Shown in pieces: positions 1 through 5,245 of a DNA stretch of 5,320 bases; position 1 is the first letter of the stretch, and the number at the start of each line of letters is the position of its first letter. Below the pieces are notes generated by a model. It ran no database searches. It was not told the DNA's origin and saw only the letters and a list, made by a program, of their open reading frames with translations. This DNA is from Verrucomicrobiota bacterium. GTDB lineage: Bacteria; Verrucomicrobiota; Verrucomicrobiia; Limisphaerales; UBA11358. The translations under genes were made by a program, and so were the position numbers. The stretch spans positions 1 to 5,320 of the forward strand of contig JAJPKI010000028.1 in the NCBI GenBank assembly GCA_021323835.1. Direction: 5' to 3'.

Positions 1-240
1 GACTGGTATGCGAACAACGGCAGGAAAGTCATCGGTCCGACCGGCCACAATTCGAGACTGGCATGGCACGGCGAATATCTCGCGGGTGGAAAGAAGCAGC
101 CGTTGCGTTTCTGCGTTACTGCGTTGGAAAATCCGAGACCTTTTATGGAAGTCACGTCCATTGATTTATATTCCTGCAAAAGCTTCAGCACCGCCTGCAT
201 CATGGCCATGACATCAGGACAGTCTGGATTGATGAGGTAA
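1..240 (+). CDS. C-terminal fragment of a verrucomicrobial-type protein (N-terminus outside window)
   Basis: Frame 1 is open from the first base to a TAA at 238-240 and gives 79 residues starting DWYANNGRKVIGPTG. There is no start in the window, so this is the 3' end of a longer gene. What I see is a short module containing RLAWHGEYL, then PLRFCVTALENPRP, then EVTSIDLYS, and a hydrophobic stretch (TACIMAM) just before the end. From memory, the pattern of a Trp-rich strand, ENPRP/NPHP, SIDxxS and a closing hydrophobic strand is common at the C-termini of large secreted or FecR-like proteins in Verrucomicrobiota. It probably forms a beta-sandwich, but no catalytic residue can be named. The gene points towards the minus-strand module and ends 127 bases before it, so it most likely belongs to the host chromosome. 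A plus-strand frame at 8-211 overlaps it but has no recognisable protein signature. The assignment as a real gene is fairly firm; the family is tentative. Confidence 0.6.
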   Translation, partial: DWYANNGRKVIGPTGHNSRLAWHGEYLAGGKKQPLRFCVTALENPRPFMEVTSIDLYSCKSFSTACIMAMTSGQSGLMR

Positions 241-278
241 AAATCTGCTCAATGCAATTTCATGTCACCGAATAACAA

Positions 279-328
279 ACCGTTGCCGCGAACCTCACTT
301 GAACCCGTATCCGAAGCGTGGCAACGGT
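279..328. repeat. 9-bp perfect inverted repeat with 32-bp spacer
   Basis: ACCGTTGCC at 279-287 is the exact reverse complement of GGCAACGGT at 320-328. The spacer is too long for an ordinary intrinsic terminator. The repeat lies between the convergent ends of the left-hand plus-strand gene and the minus-strand module. Its core CGTTGC is the same hexamer that makes up the array upstream of the relaxase. It could be a protein-binding site, an element end or a transcriptional barrier; the sequence alone does not decide. Confidence 0.4.
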
Positions 329-340
329 CATAGCTGTGCC

Positions 341-360
341 TTTTCCAATTTTCTGGAAAA
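341..360. repeat. Small hairpin just past the last minus-strand gene
   Basis: TTTTCCA at 341-347 pairs with TGGAAAA at 354-360 around a six-base loop. It starts 7 bases beyond the stop of the 95-residue gene, the right place for an end-of-operon terminator. On the minus strand, however, the stem is followed by GGCACAGC rather than a run of T, and the stem is mostly A/T. It is therefore at best a weak or bidirectional terminator. Confidence 0.25.
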
Positions 361-367
361 AATTGTC

Positions 368-655
368 TTAATCAATTTTATCGGGGCCGCTTTCATCGCC
401 GAAATATGAATGAGGCTTCGTTGGTGGAATTGGGGCCGGAAGGCTCGAATCGTTACTGCATTTTTCCCATAATTCCAAAACTTCAAGCCTGTCTCTGGCC
501 AAAGGAGAAAAATCAGGGTTATTTTGCCGATGATTCGTTGTTACATCATTGATAACCGGCGGAATGGAATTTGCGCTGCCGCGCCGCCGCAATGCACCAG
601 GCAAAGTGAGGACGACAAATATCAAGCCGATCCAGCAAATTATCTCGAAAACCAT
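368..655 (-). CDS. Small membrane-anchored protein of unknown function, last gene of the module
   Basis: This 95-residue frame starts at an ATG (655-653) and stops with TAA at 370-368. Residues about 4-21 (EIICWIGLIFVVLTLPGA) form one hydrophobic segment, followed by a positive cluster RRRG. That pattern predicts a single-pass inner-membrane protein with its tail on the cytoplasmic side. There is no lipobox cysteine after the segment, so a VirB7-like lipoprotein is not supported. The remaining 70 residues are hydrophilic and rich in Asn, Pro, Asp and Ser, with no motif I recognise. The gene begins 20 bases after the stop of the TrbL-like gene in the same orientation, so it is probably co-transcribed with it. 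Small membrane proteins near the end of transfer operons can act in channel assembly or entry exclusion, but nothing here shows such a role. The absence of a clear ribosome binding site lowers confidence slightly. Confidence 0.6.
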   Translation of the reverse strand: MVFEIICWIGLIFVVLTLPGALRRRGSANSIPPVINDVTTNHRQNNPDFSPLARDRLEVLELWEKCSNDSSLPAPIPPTKPHSYFGDESGPDKID

Positions 656-675
656 ATTCGCATCGCGCCGCCGAA

Positions 676-1797
676 TTATTTTTTTGCTTTTTTCAATGTC
701 TCGGCGACTGCTTTGTCTCCGGTTAAATCATCGGCCTTAAATGTTGGATTTTCAACTTTTCCGTTTTGATTCTTTCGCGCTCCTCCTCCGCCCGATCTTA
801 CTGAAACAAAAGAGCCAGTGAGTGAGCCGACCAGCGAGCCGCCACCCATGCCTAAAGAAGTTCCGACAAGCGATTCCAAGCCGGAGCCCGCTCCGGCAAT
901 TACGCCAGCCGCCGCTGCCACACCACCGGCACTGGACGCAACAGAAGTTCCCACCGTTGCTGCCGTCACTACGGCGGAACGGCCTGCTGCTGCTGCGCTG
1001 CTCATCAAATGCGAACCTGCAAGAGAACCGAACGAAATTGATTTTCCAATTATTACTGGCGCGGCAATCGTGCTGAAAATGAGCCAGATTCCCAAGAAAG
1101 CCGCGCCGATGAAATTTTGAAGCGTGTATCCGCTGATTCCTTGAAAACCGCCCGTGTGAAGAAAACTTTGGTCCGTCATAAAATCAATCAACCCTTGCGT
1201 AATCAGTCCGGCAACACCCCATCCCAACGGCCACAACATGACGCCGACCAAATTCAAAAAATAGCGCTTGGCAATGTCATACAAACTGCCAAAAGCGAAA
1301 AAGCCGACGAAAATCGGCGAGAGAGCGTAGCCAAAATAAAGGATGATTTTCTGAAGGATATAGGCGTAAAAAACAATGGCGCTTGCCACCCAGCCTAAGA
1401 GCCACAGAAAGGCGGAAATGAGTGATTCAAAAATTGTTGCCGTGATTGAAAAAACTTTTTGCCACCACGACGAATCATTTTCAGGCGCTTTTTGCATTTG
1501 AAGCGCGTTTTGGTATTCGCCATAAATTTGTGTCGGATCAACATGCAAAACATTTTTGACGGTTGAATCCACAACTGATGTGACCGTGTTGCCCCACGAG
1601 ACAAGGAAGGTGAGAATGACGACCAGGACGAGCGTTCGTATAAAAACCCGCAAATAGGCATCACCGCTCCTTTGGCCGGTGTAAACGGATGAAATTGCCC
1701 CGCAGACGAGAAGCAAATAAGCAACCGGCATCAACAGTTGTTGGAGTTGGACACACTGGCTTGTGAAATTCGGGAATATAGAATTAAAGTCTATCAT
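676..1797 (-). CDS. TrbL/VirB6-like conjugal transfer inner-membrane protein
   Basis: With the ATG at 1797-1795 the product has 373 residues. Hydrophobic segments lie near residues 22-39, 51-68, 121-147, 148-171, 178-203 and 228-251, separated by a polar loop (about 70-120). A Gly/Ala/Ser-rich region follows (about 262-341), then a charged, Lys-rich C-terminal tail. Several membrane helices in the first two thirds, Trp-containing segments such as MLWPLGWG, and a flexible Gly/Ala tail are typical of the TrbL/VirB6 family. Those proteins form part of the inner-membrane channel of type IV secretion systems and contact the DNA substrate. The ATG is preferred because it sits 8 bases after the stop of the upstream regulator gene. 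A TTG at 1824 would add nine residues and overlap that gene by 19 bases, and neither start has a strong ribosome binding site. No other channel component is seen nearby. The family call rests on topology and composition, not on a diagnostic motif. Confidence 0.75.
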   Translation of the reverse strand: MIDFNSIFPNFTSQCVQLQQLLMPVAYLLLVCGAISSVYTGQRSGDAYLRVFIRTLVLVVILTFLVSWGNTVTSVVDSTVKNVLHVDPTQIYGEYQNALQMQKAPENDSSWWQKVFSITATIFESLISAFLWLLGWVASAIVFYAYILQKIILYFGYALSPIFVGFFAFGSLYDIAKRYFLNLVGVMLWPLGWGVAGLITQGLIDFMTDQSFLHTGGFQGISGYTLQNFIGAAFLGIWLIFSTIAAPVIIGKSISFGSLAGSHLMSSAAAAGRSAVVTAATVGTSVASSAGGVAAAAGVIAGAGSGLESLVGTSLGMGGGSLVGSLTGSFVSVRSGGGGARKNQNGKVENPTFKADDLTGDKAVAETLKKAKK

Positions 1798-1805
1798 TCC
1801 GCAAA

Positions 1806-2228
1806 CTATGCTTGCGCCCGGCAAAATCTGCCCGAATTCGGGACAAAGTTTCTTGGTTGCTTCCCATTGACTTTGTGACCGTTTCCGTTCAAAAGTTTTG
1901 CGCTCCGGTGGTTGAGAATTTCGTCAGGTGACATGACTGTTTTCAAACTTCCTCCTGTCAATTGTGACAAAATGATGAACAGCGATTTTGAACCATCCAT
2001 CCGCGGAAGCAAATCTTCCAGCCTCACCTCGAAAACTTTAGCCAGCAATAGATGTTCGATGTCGCTCACCCACGCTTCGCCAATTTCAATTTTGGCTATT
2101 CGTTGGCGACCAACATTCCAGCCCATATCGTGTAGCCTCTCAGTCAGCTCCTCTTGAGACCAGTCTCGCTGCCAGCGGAGACGCCTAACTTGACGGCCAA
2201 TCAAATTTCTCAAAATCCTTGCTTTCAC
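1806..2228 (-). CDS. XRE-family helix-turn-helix transcriptional regulator
   Basis: The 140-residue product starts at a GTG (2228-2226) and ends at TAG (1808-1806). Residues about 8-76 fit the Cro/CI-type HTH fold: IGRQVRRLRWQRDWSQEELT gives helices 1 and 2, GWNVGRQRIAKIEIGE the recognition helix, and IEHLLLAKVFEVRLEDLLP the closing helices. This matches the usual pattern of IGxxIRxLRxxxGxSQEELA followed by an IxxIExG stretch. The remaining 60 residues form no domain I know, and the tail is basic and Asn/Gly-rich. A strong purine tract, GGGAGG, lies just before the GTG and supports this start. The gene sits between the relaxase and the TrbL-like gene in the same orientation, as expected for a local regulator of transfer. 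The last residues (NFVPNSGRF) are encoded by the palindromic 19-bp repeat, which suggests a 3' end remodelled by that element. DNA binding is well supported; the target is inferred. Confidence 0.85.
   Translation of the reverse strand: MKARILRNLIGRQVRRLRWQRDWSQEELTERLHDMGWNVGRQRIAKIEIGEAWVSDIEHLLLAKVFEVRLEDLLPRMDGSKSLFIILSQLTGGSLKTVMSPDEILNHRSAKLLNGNGHKVNGKQPRNFVPNSGRFCRAQA
1829..1847. repeat. 19-bp palindromic element, copy 1 (inside the 3' end of the regulator gene)
   Basis: TGCCCGAATTCGGGACAAA contains the perfect 12-bp palindrome CCCGAATTCGGG (1831-1842). The identical 19 bases occur in reverse orientation at 5034-5052. Weaker symmetry continues outward (AAAATCTG on one side, CAAAGTTT on the other). 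The palindrome lies within codons 128-132 of the regulator gene, and its centre is about 40 bases upstream of the preferred ATG of the TrbL-like gene. An exact 19-mer repeat is not expected by chance in a window of this size. Confidence 0.85.
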
Positions 2229-2230
2229 AA

Positions 2231-2238
2231 CCCTCCCT
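2231..2238 (-). promoter_or_regulatory. Strong ribosome binding site that supports the GTG start of the XRE gene
   Basis: On the minus strand AGGGAGGG is followed by TT and then the GTG at 2228. The GGAGG core is three bases from the start, slightly closer than usual. It is the clearest Shine-Dalgarno-like tract in the window and is the reason for choosing this non-ATG start. Confidence 0.55.
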
Positions 2239-2242
2239 TTTC

Positions 2243-2258
2243 TATGACTCCTTATGAC
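2243..2258. promoter_or_regulatory. Possible operator: TATGAC direct repeats 10 bp apart
   Basis: TATGAC occurs at 2243-2248 and 2253-2258, so equivalent bases are 10 bp apart, about one helical turn. The pair lies in the 75-base gap between relaxase and regulator, just upstream of the regulator's ribosome binding site and just downstream of a possible promoter. Such placement would suit autorepression by the XRE protein. The repeats are short and the function is inferred. Confidence 0.3.
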
Positions 2259-2269
2259 ACCACCCGCGA

Positions 2270-2298
2270 ATAAGAAACTTTGACCATAACAGTAACAA
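2270..2298 (-). promoter_or_regulatory. Weak candidate promoter for the regulator and downstream genes
   Basis: On the minus strand TTGTTA (2298-2293) and TCTTAT (2275-2270) are separated by 17 bases. Each matches four of six positions of the sigma-70 consensus. The start point would fall near 2263, about 35 bases before the GTG. This would allow regulator, TrbL-like and small-protein genes to be expressed separately from the relaxase. The match is modest. Confidence 0.22.
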
Positions 2299-2318
2299 TT
2301 TGTTCACAAACCAGTTAC
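2292..2318. repeat. Nested inverted repeat over the relaxase stop codon
   Basis: GTAAC (2292-2296) pairs with GTTAC (2314-2318). Inside it TTTGT (2299-2303) pairs with ACAAA (2306-2310). The structure covers the relaxase TGA stop (2306-2304). There is no T-run after it on either strand, so an intrinsic terminator is unlikely. A binding site or mRNA-stabilising hairpin is possible. Confidence 0.3.
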
Positions 2319-5003
2319 GTTGGTGTTAATCTGCAATCTGTGTGACACCACCCGTCTCGGACGGTTTTGGCTATTCGCTAATTCGATTGCTAATTGTCGG
2401 TTGCCGGAACTGGCGATATTTTCCCGCAATTGTTGTTTGTCTGTCGTGAAGATGAAAACTCCCTTGCGACCGCGCGAAATAGTGACATACCACTGCTTTT
2501 GATTCGTCGCGGCACGAATTGCCGAATCAGAAAAAATCACATAGTCGCCAGTCTTGCCTTGAGCGGCATAAGACGTGACGGCATAACCGCGCATAAATTG
2601 GCGGTAATCTTTCGGCAGGATTCGCCCGTCTTCCAATTCAATTTGCCCGTTGTTCTCGACTCGTTTGACGGTGACGAGTTCGCCGTTTGCAAGTTGTCGG
2701 TTACTTGCCGTTTTTGCGTTGGCTTTCAGTTGAAGCCGGTCACCAGCGGCCAACGCCAATTCTTTTGGTTCACAGACCGAAAGATATTCCAATTGCTCAA
2801 AGGCGACCGCCCGAACTTTGCCAGCCGCTTTGACATACAATTTACTGCCTTCGATTTGAACCAGTCGCCCTTGCGTCCCCGGCTTAACACCCGCTACATT
2901 CCGATTGAAAACAATCACGCTTTTTTCGGAATAAAACCGCTCATCGCGTTTTTGAGCATCGGTCAAATCCAATTTCTCAAGTGCCGTAACAATAATTTCA
3001 GCTTTTCCAATCACGCCGTGTAATTTCAAATCGGCTCGGATTTGTTCATTGACCTTGTGAAGCTCCGACCAGGTTTGAGAAACGACGACGGTTGAATGTC
3101 TCATCGCGGCCAATTCCAAAAATTTGTCGGTGAGAAATTTTTGTTGCTCAAAGAAACCACATTGAAGAATTGCGCCATTTTTATTGAGCCGGTCAAACGA
3201 AGCCGCAAGCTGCCCGTTGCGAGCCTCGGCGACGGCGAATTTGTATTCCTCAATGATTTTTCGTTCCGCTTTGGTTTTTGCCAGTTCAGGATTTTGCCGA
3301 CGAATCGTTTTCAACTCGATTGCATTCAGTCCCGCGAATTTTTCAATCACCCGCAACGCATCGGAAGCCTCAACTGCCCCATGCTGGCGCGTGTCGCCCG
3401 ATAAAATCAAACGACCACCGTTCGCCTGGACAAGTTCAACCAATTGCAGCATTTGCTTCGCACCGATTTGTCCGGCCTCATCCACGACGACAACCGCCCC
3501 ATGATTTATTTGACCCCTCGTCAAAAATTCGCTCAATGTCGTGCCGCGCCCGCCCAATTCTTTTTCCAAATCAAGAACCTGCTGGCGTTGCGGAGCAATC
3601 ACATGGACGGCATGACCGGCTTGCAACAGTCCGTCCCGGACTTCTTTCAACGTGAAACTTTTTCCCGTTCCCGCTCCGCCGCGAAAAAGTGTGACAAAAT
3701 CTTTTGACGACAAAATCTGGTCCACAGCATGACGTTGCTCCGCATCCAGAGAATTGTTTTGAATCCGATAACGTCCGTTGAGCGGTGAGAGTTGGTCGCG
3801 GCCAGTTTCAGCGGCGGCAACCAGCCGCCGCTCGCGCTCCAGTGTCGCGCGAGTCGTGATTTTTCCGCGCTGCTCCTCGTTACGAATGTATGGCTTGCGC
3901 TCCGTGAACGATTGAAGGTTTTTGAGCGAAAAGTTTTCGCCCCGGCCACGTTCGAGCGAGTAACGCCACAATTCAAATTCATTCACGACCGAACGCCTAT
4001 CGAACAGATGTTGTTCAGCCCATGCTACGGCCAGCGCAACGCCATTTCGCGCTTTTGTGTGTCCCTTGCCGCGATTCTGTTTCAATTCCGCCAATTCCGA
4101 TTTTTCTTCATTCGTGATTTGCTTGTTCCAAAGTTCTACCAATCGCTTGCGGCCAACGTCTTTGATTTTTCTAGCGCGTCTATCATGAGCAATGTGCTCG
4201 CGAATTTCGTTTAGATTTTGGCCGCCCATGCTCGGCTTTTTTTCCAGCAAATCGCGTGTGGCTTTATCAATCTCATTGTGTCGTTTTGAAAAGCGTCCAA
4301 TCAATTCTTGCGACACCCCTTTGATTTCAAAATCACCGCGTCGGTTATTTTGAAATTCATAACCGAGCCGTTTTAATTCCTGGGCGAGTTCGTGGTAATA
4401 AACGTTCTCCACATATTTCGCGGCTTGAAGCATTTCATAAGTCTCAAGTGCCTTCCATTGTCGTTCCGCTGCGTCATACGTCGCATTGAAAACAACGCAG
4501 TGACAGTGCAGATGTGCATCAAGCGCGCGCGACGTGTCGTGCCGGAACACCGCGCCCACAATGTTGCCGGTGTTCCGATACGTGGATGCGCCATTTTTCC
4601 GAACACGAGCGGCGGCAAACTTTTCGAGTTCGCGCAACGCGGAAATGGTTGCGCGCTCATGCGCCCGCTCGACGCGATTATCGCCAGCGACAAGCGCAAC
4701 GATTGAAACCGATTTTGGCGGTGAGAGTGTGAAGTCGTAAAACACCCGCCGATTGGCTTTCATCCGTTGCGTCAGCAATGCACCCGTATCCGGGTTGACG
4801 TTGTGGCAAAGTTTAACGAAATCTTCCAAGCCGACATCACGGCGCAATTTTAATCGTTCAGCACCCGCGCCGAACCATTGACCGACAATCTGCTTGCCCT
4901 CTGAATAGTAATCGCCTTTGGCATGATGATCGCCGACGGAGAGATGCTCCTTAAAATACTTTTCCGCATTGGTCAGGTTGTATTGCGCTTTTGCGGTCAG
5001 CAT
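2304..5003 (-). CDS. MobF-family conjugative relaxase with fused helicase (TrwC/TraI-like)
   Basis: With the ATG at 5003 the product has 899 residues and begins MLTAKAQYN, as MobF relaxases usually do (ML near the catalytic Tyr). The relaxase domain covers about residues 1-270: Tyr16 (AEKYF) is the likely nicking tyrosine, then GDYYSEG, FTLSPPKSVS (about 92-101), and the metal-binding triad HLHCH (His164, 166, 168) followed by VVFN. A helicase domain of superfamily 1 follows: Walker A GGAGTGKS (442-449), Walker B VVVVDEAGQ (DE at 508-509), SGDTRQHG (535-542), RRQNPE (about 568-573), GYAVTSYAAQGKT (806-818) and WYVTISRGRKG (838-848). All key residues are present and no frameshift is seen. The protein would nick at oriT, stay covalently bound to the 5' end and unwind the strand. 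It is compact: about the size of TrwC and much shorter than F TraI, without a long C-terminal domain. Other in-frame starts are ATG at 5033 and 5030 and TTG at 5078. The first gene of the minus-strand block. Confidence 0.96.
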   Translation of the reverse strand: MLTAKAQYNLTNAEKYFKEHLSVGDHHAKGDYYSEGKQIVGQWFGAGAERLKLRRDVGLEDFVKLCHNVNPDTGALLTQRMKANRRVFYDFTLSPPKSVSIVALVAGDNRVERAHERATISALRELEKFAAARVRKNGASTYRNTGNIVGAVFRHDTSRALDAHLHCHCVVFNATYDAAERQWKALETYEMLQAAKYVENVYYHELAQELKRLGYEFQNNRRGDFEIKGVSQELIGRFSKRHNEIDKATRDLLEKKPSMGGQNLNEIREHIAHDRRARKIKDVGRKRLVELWNKQITNEEKSELAELKQNRGKGHTKARNGVALAVAWAEQHLFDRRSVVNEFELWRYSLERGRGENFSLKNLQSFTERKPYIRNEEQRGKITTRATLERERRLVAAAETGRDQLSPLNGRYRIQNNSLDAEQRHAVDQILSSKDFVTLFRGGAGTGKSFTLKEVRDGLLQAGHAVHVIAPQRQQVLDLEKELGGRGTTLSEFLTRGQINHGAVVVVDEAGQIGAKQMLQLVELVQANGGRLILSGDTRQHGAVEASDALRVIEKFAGLNAIELKTIRRQNPELAKTKAERKIIEEYKFAVAEARNGQLAASFDRLNKNGAILQCGFFEQQKFLTDKFLELAAMRHSTVVVSQTWSELHKVNEQIRADLKLHGVIGKAEIIVTALEKLDLTDAQKRDERFYSEKSVIVFNRNVAGVKPGTQGRLVQIEGSKLYVKAAGKVRAVAFEQLEYLSVCEPKELALAAGDRLQLKANAKTASNRQLANGELVTVKRVENNGQIELEDGRILPKDYRQFMRGYAVTSYAAQGKTGDYVIFSDSAIRAATNQKQWYVTISRGRKGVFIFTTDKQQLRENIASSGNRQLAIELANSQNRPRRVVSHRLQINTNVTGL

Positions 5004-5030
5004 GACGAAATTATGACGCAAGCCGCGCAT

Positions 5031-5057
5031 CATTTTGTCCCGAATTCGGGCAAAATG
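5031..5057. repeat. 27-base near-perfect inverted repeat upstream of the relaxase (palindrome copy 2)
   Basis: CATTTTG (5031-5037) and CAAAATG (5051-5057) flank the palindrome CCCGAATTCGGG (5039-5050), giving 13-bp arms with one unpaired T at 5038. Bases 5034-5052 are identical, in reverse orientation, to 1829-1847. The centre lies about 42 bases before the preferred relaxase ATG at 5003, and the left arm contains the alternative ATG at 5033. It could be an operator, a leader hairpin or the hairpin part of an origin of transfer. Confidence 0.85.
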
Positions 5058-5121
5058 ACGGCGATAAAGGGTTATCAAATGGGTATGGTCGAATCAAAAA
5101 TCCATAGAGACGCCCTACTCC

Positions 5122-5133
5122 TAACGGTCGTTA
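5122..5133. repeat. Short palindrome TAACGGTCGTTA
   Basis: TAACG (5122-5126) and CGTTA (5129-5133) are exact reverse complements around GT. Two more outer G/C pairs form if one A is looped out (CC at 5120-5121 with GG at 5135-5136). It lies between the 27-base inverted repeat and the CGTTGC array, so it may be part of the transfer origin or a regulator site. Confidence 0.4.
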
Positions 5134-5148
5134 AGGATTTTTCAACCG

Positions 5149-5229
5149 CTAATCGCAACGTTGGCGGCAACGCAGCCGCAACGTTCGTCGCAACGCAGTC
5201 AGCAACGCAACGACAACGAGCCGGCAACG
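5149..5229 (-). repeat. Degenerate 11-12 bp tandem array with CGTTGC core
   Basis: Read on the minus strand, units begin CGTTGC at 5229, CGTTGT at 5218, and CGTTGC at 5207, 5195, 5183, 5172 and 5160, so spacings are 11, 11, 12, 12, 11 and 12 bases. An extra CGTTGC overlaps at 5212. The unit start is conserved and the rest varies. The changes between 11 and 12 break any single reading frame, so the array is not simply a coding repeat. Regular spacing near one helical turn suggests protein binding sites on nearly the same face of the DNA, as in iterons or relaxosome sites. Confidence 0.7.
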
Positions 5230-5245
5230 CTCATCGCACATCACT

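Larger units (their letters stand above)
5031..5229. other. Candidate origin of transfer / relaxosome region (oriT)
   Basis: MobF origins of transfer usually lie close to the relaxase gene and contain inverted repeats near the nick plus arrays of accessory-protein sites. This stretch has the 27-base inverted repeat (5031-5057), a second palindrome (5122-5133) and the CGTTGC array (5149-5229), all within 200 bases immediately upstream of the relaxase. I cannot recognise a nick sequence matching those of R388 or F, so the assignment rests on position and architecture. Confidence 0.4.

Noticed and set aside
101..131. Plus-strand CGTTGC and TGCGTT repeats followed by GGAAAATCC, resembling the minus strand near 5160-5137
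   Set aside because: These bases encode the conserved LRFCVTALENP stretch of the left-hand gene, which continues past them, so they cannot be the end of an inserted element; the resemblance is short and imperfect.
818..1120. Pro/Ala-rich plus-strand frame inside the TrbL-like gene
   Set aside because: It is the antisense image of the Gly/Ala/Ser-rich tail; the composition follows directly from that low-complexity coding stretch.
2255..2354. 12-bp direct repeat TGACACCACCCG at 2255-2266 and 2343-2354
   Set aside because: About one 12-mer match is expected by chance in a window of this length, and the similarity does not extend beyond the 12 bases.
2394..3023. Long plus-strand open frame (209 codons) opposite the relaxase gene
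   Set aside because: It lies wholly antisense to the helicase domain, has no recognisable motif or ribosome binding site, and is explained by the codon bias of the real gene. The other plus-strand frames across 2320-4740 are the same kind of shadow.
5079..5245. CRISPR array
   Set aside because: The units are only 11-12 bases with a 6-base core and no spacers of uniform length; this is a degenerate tandem array.
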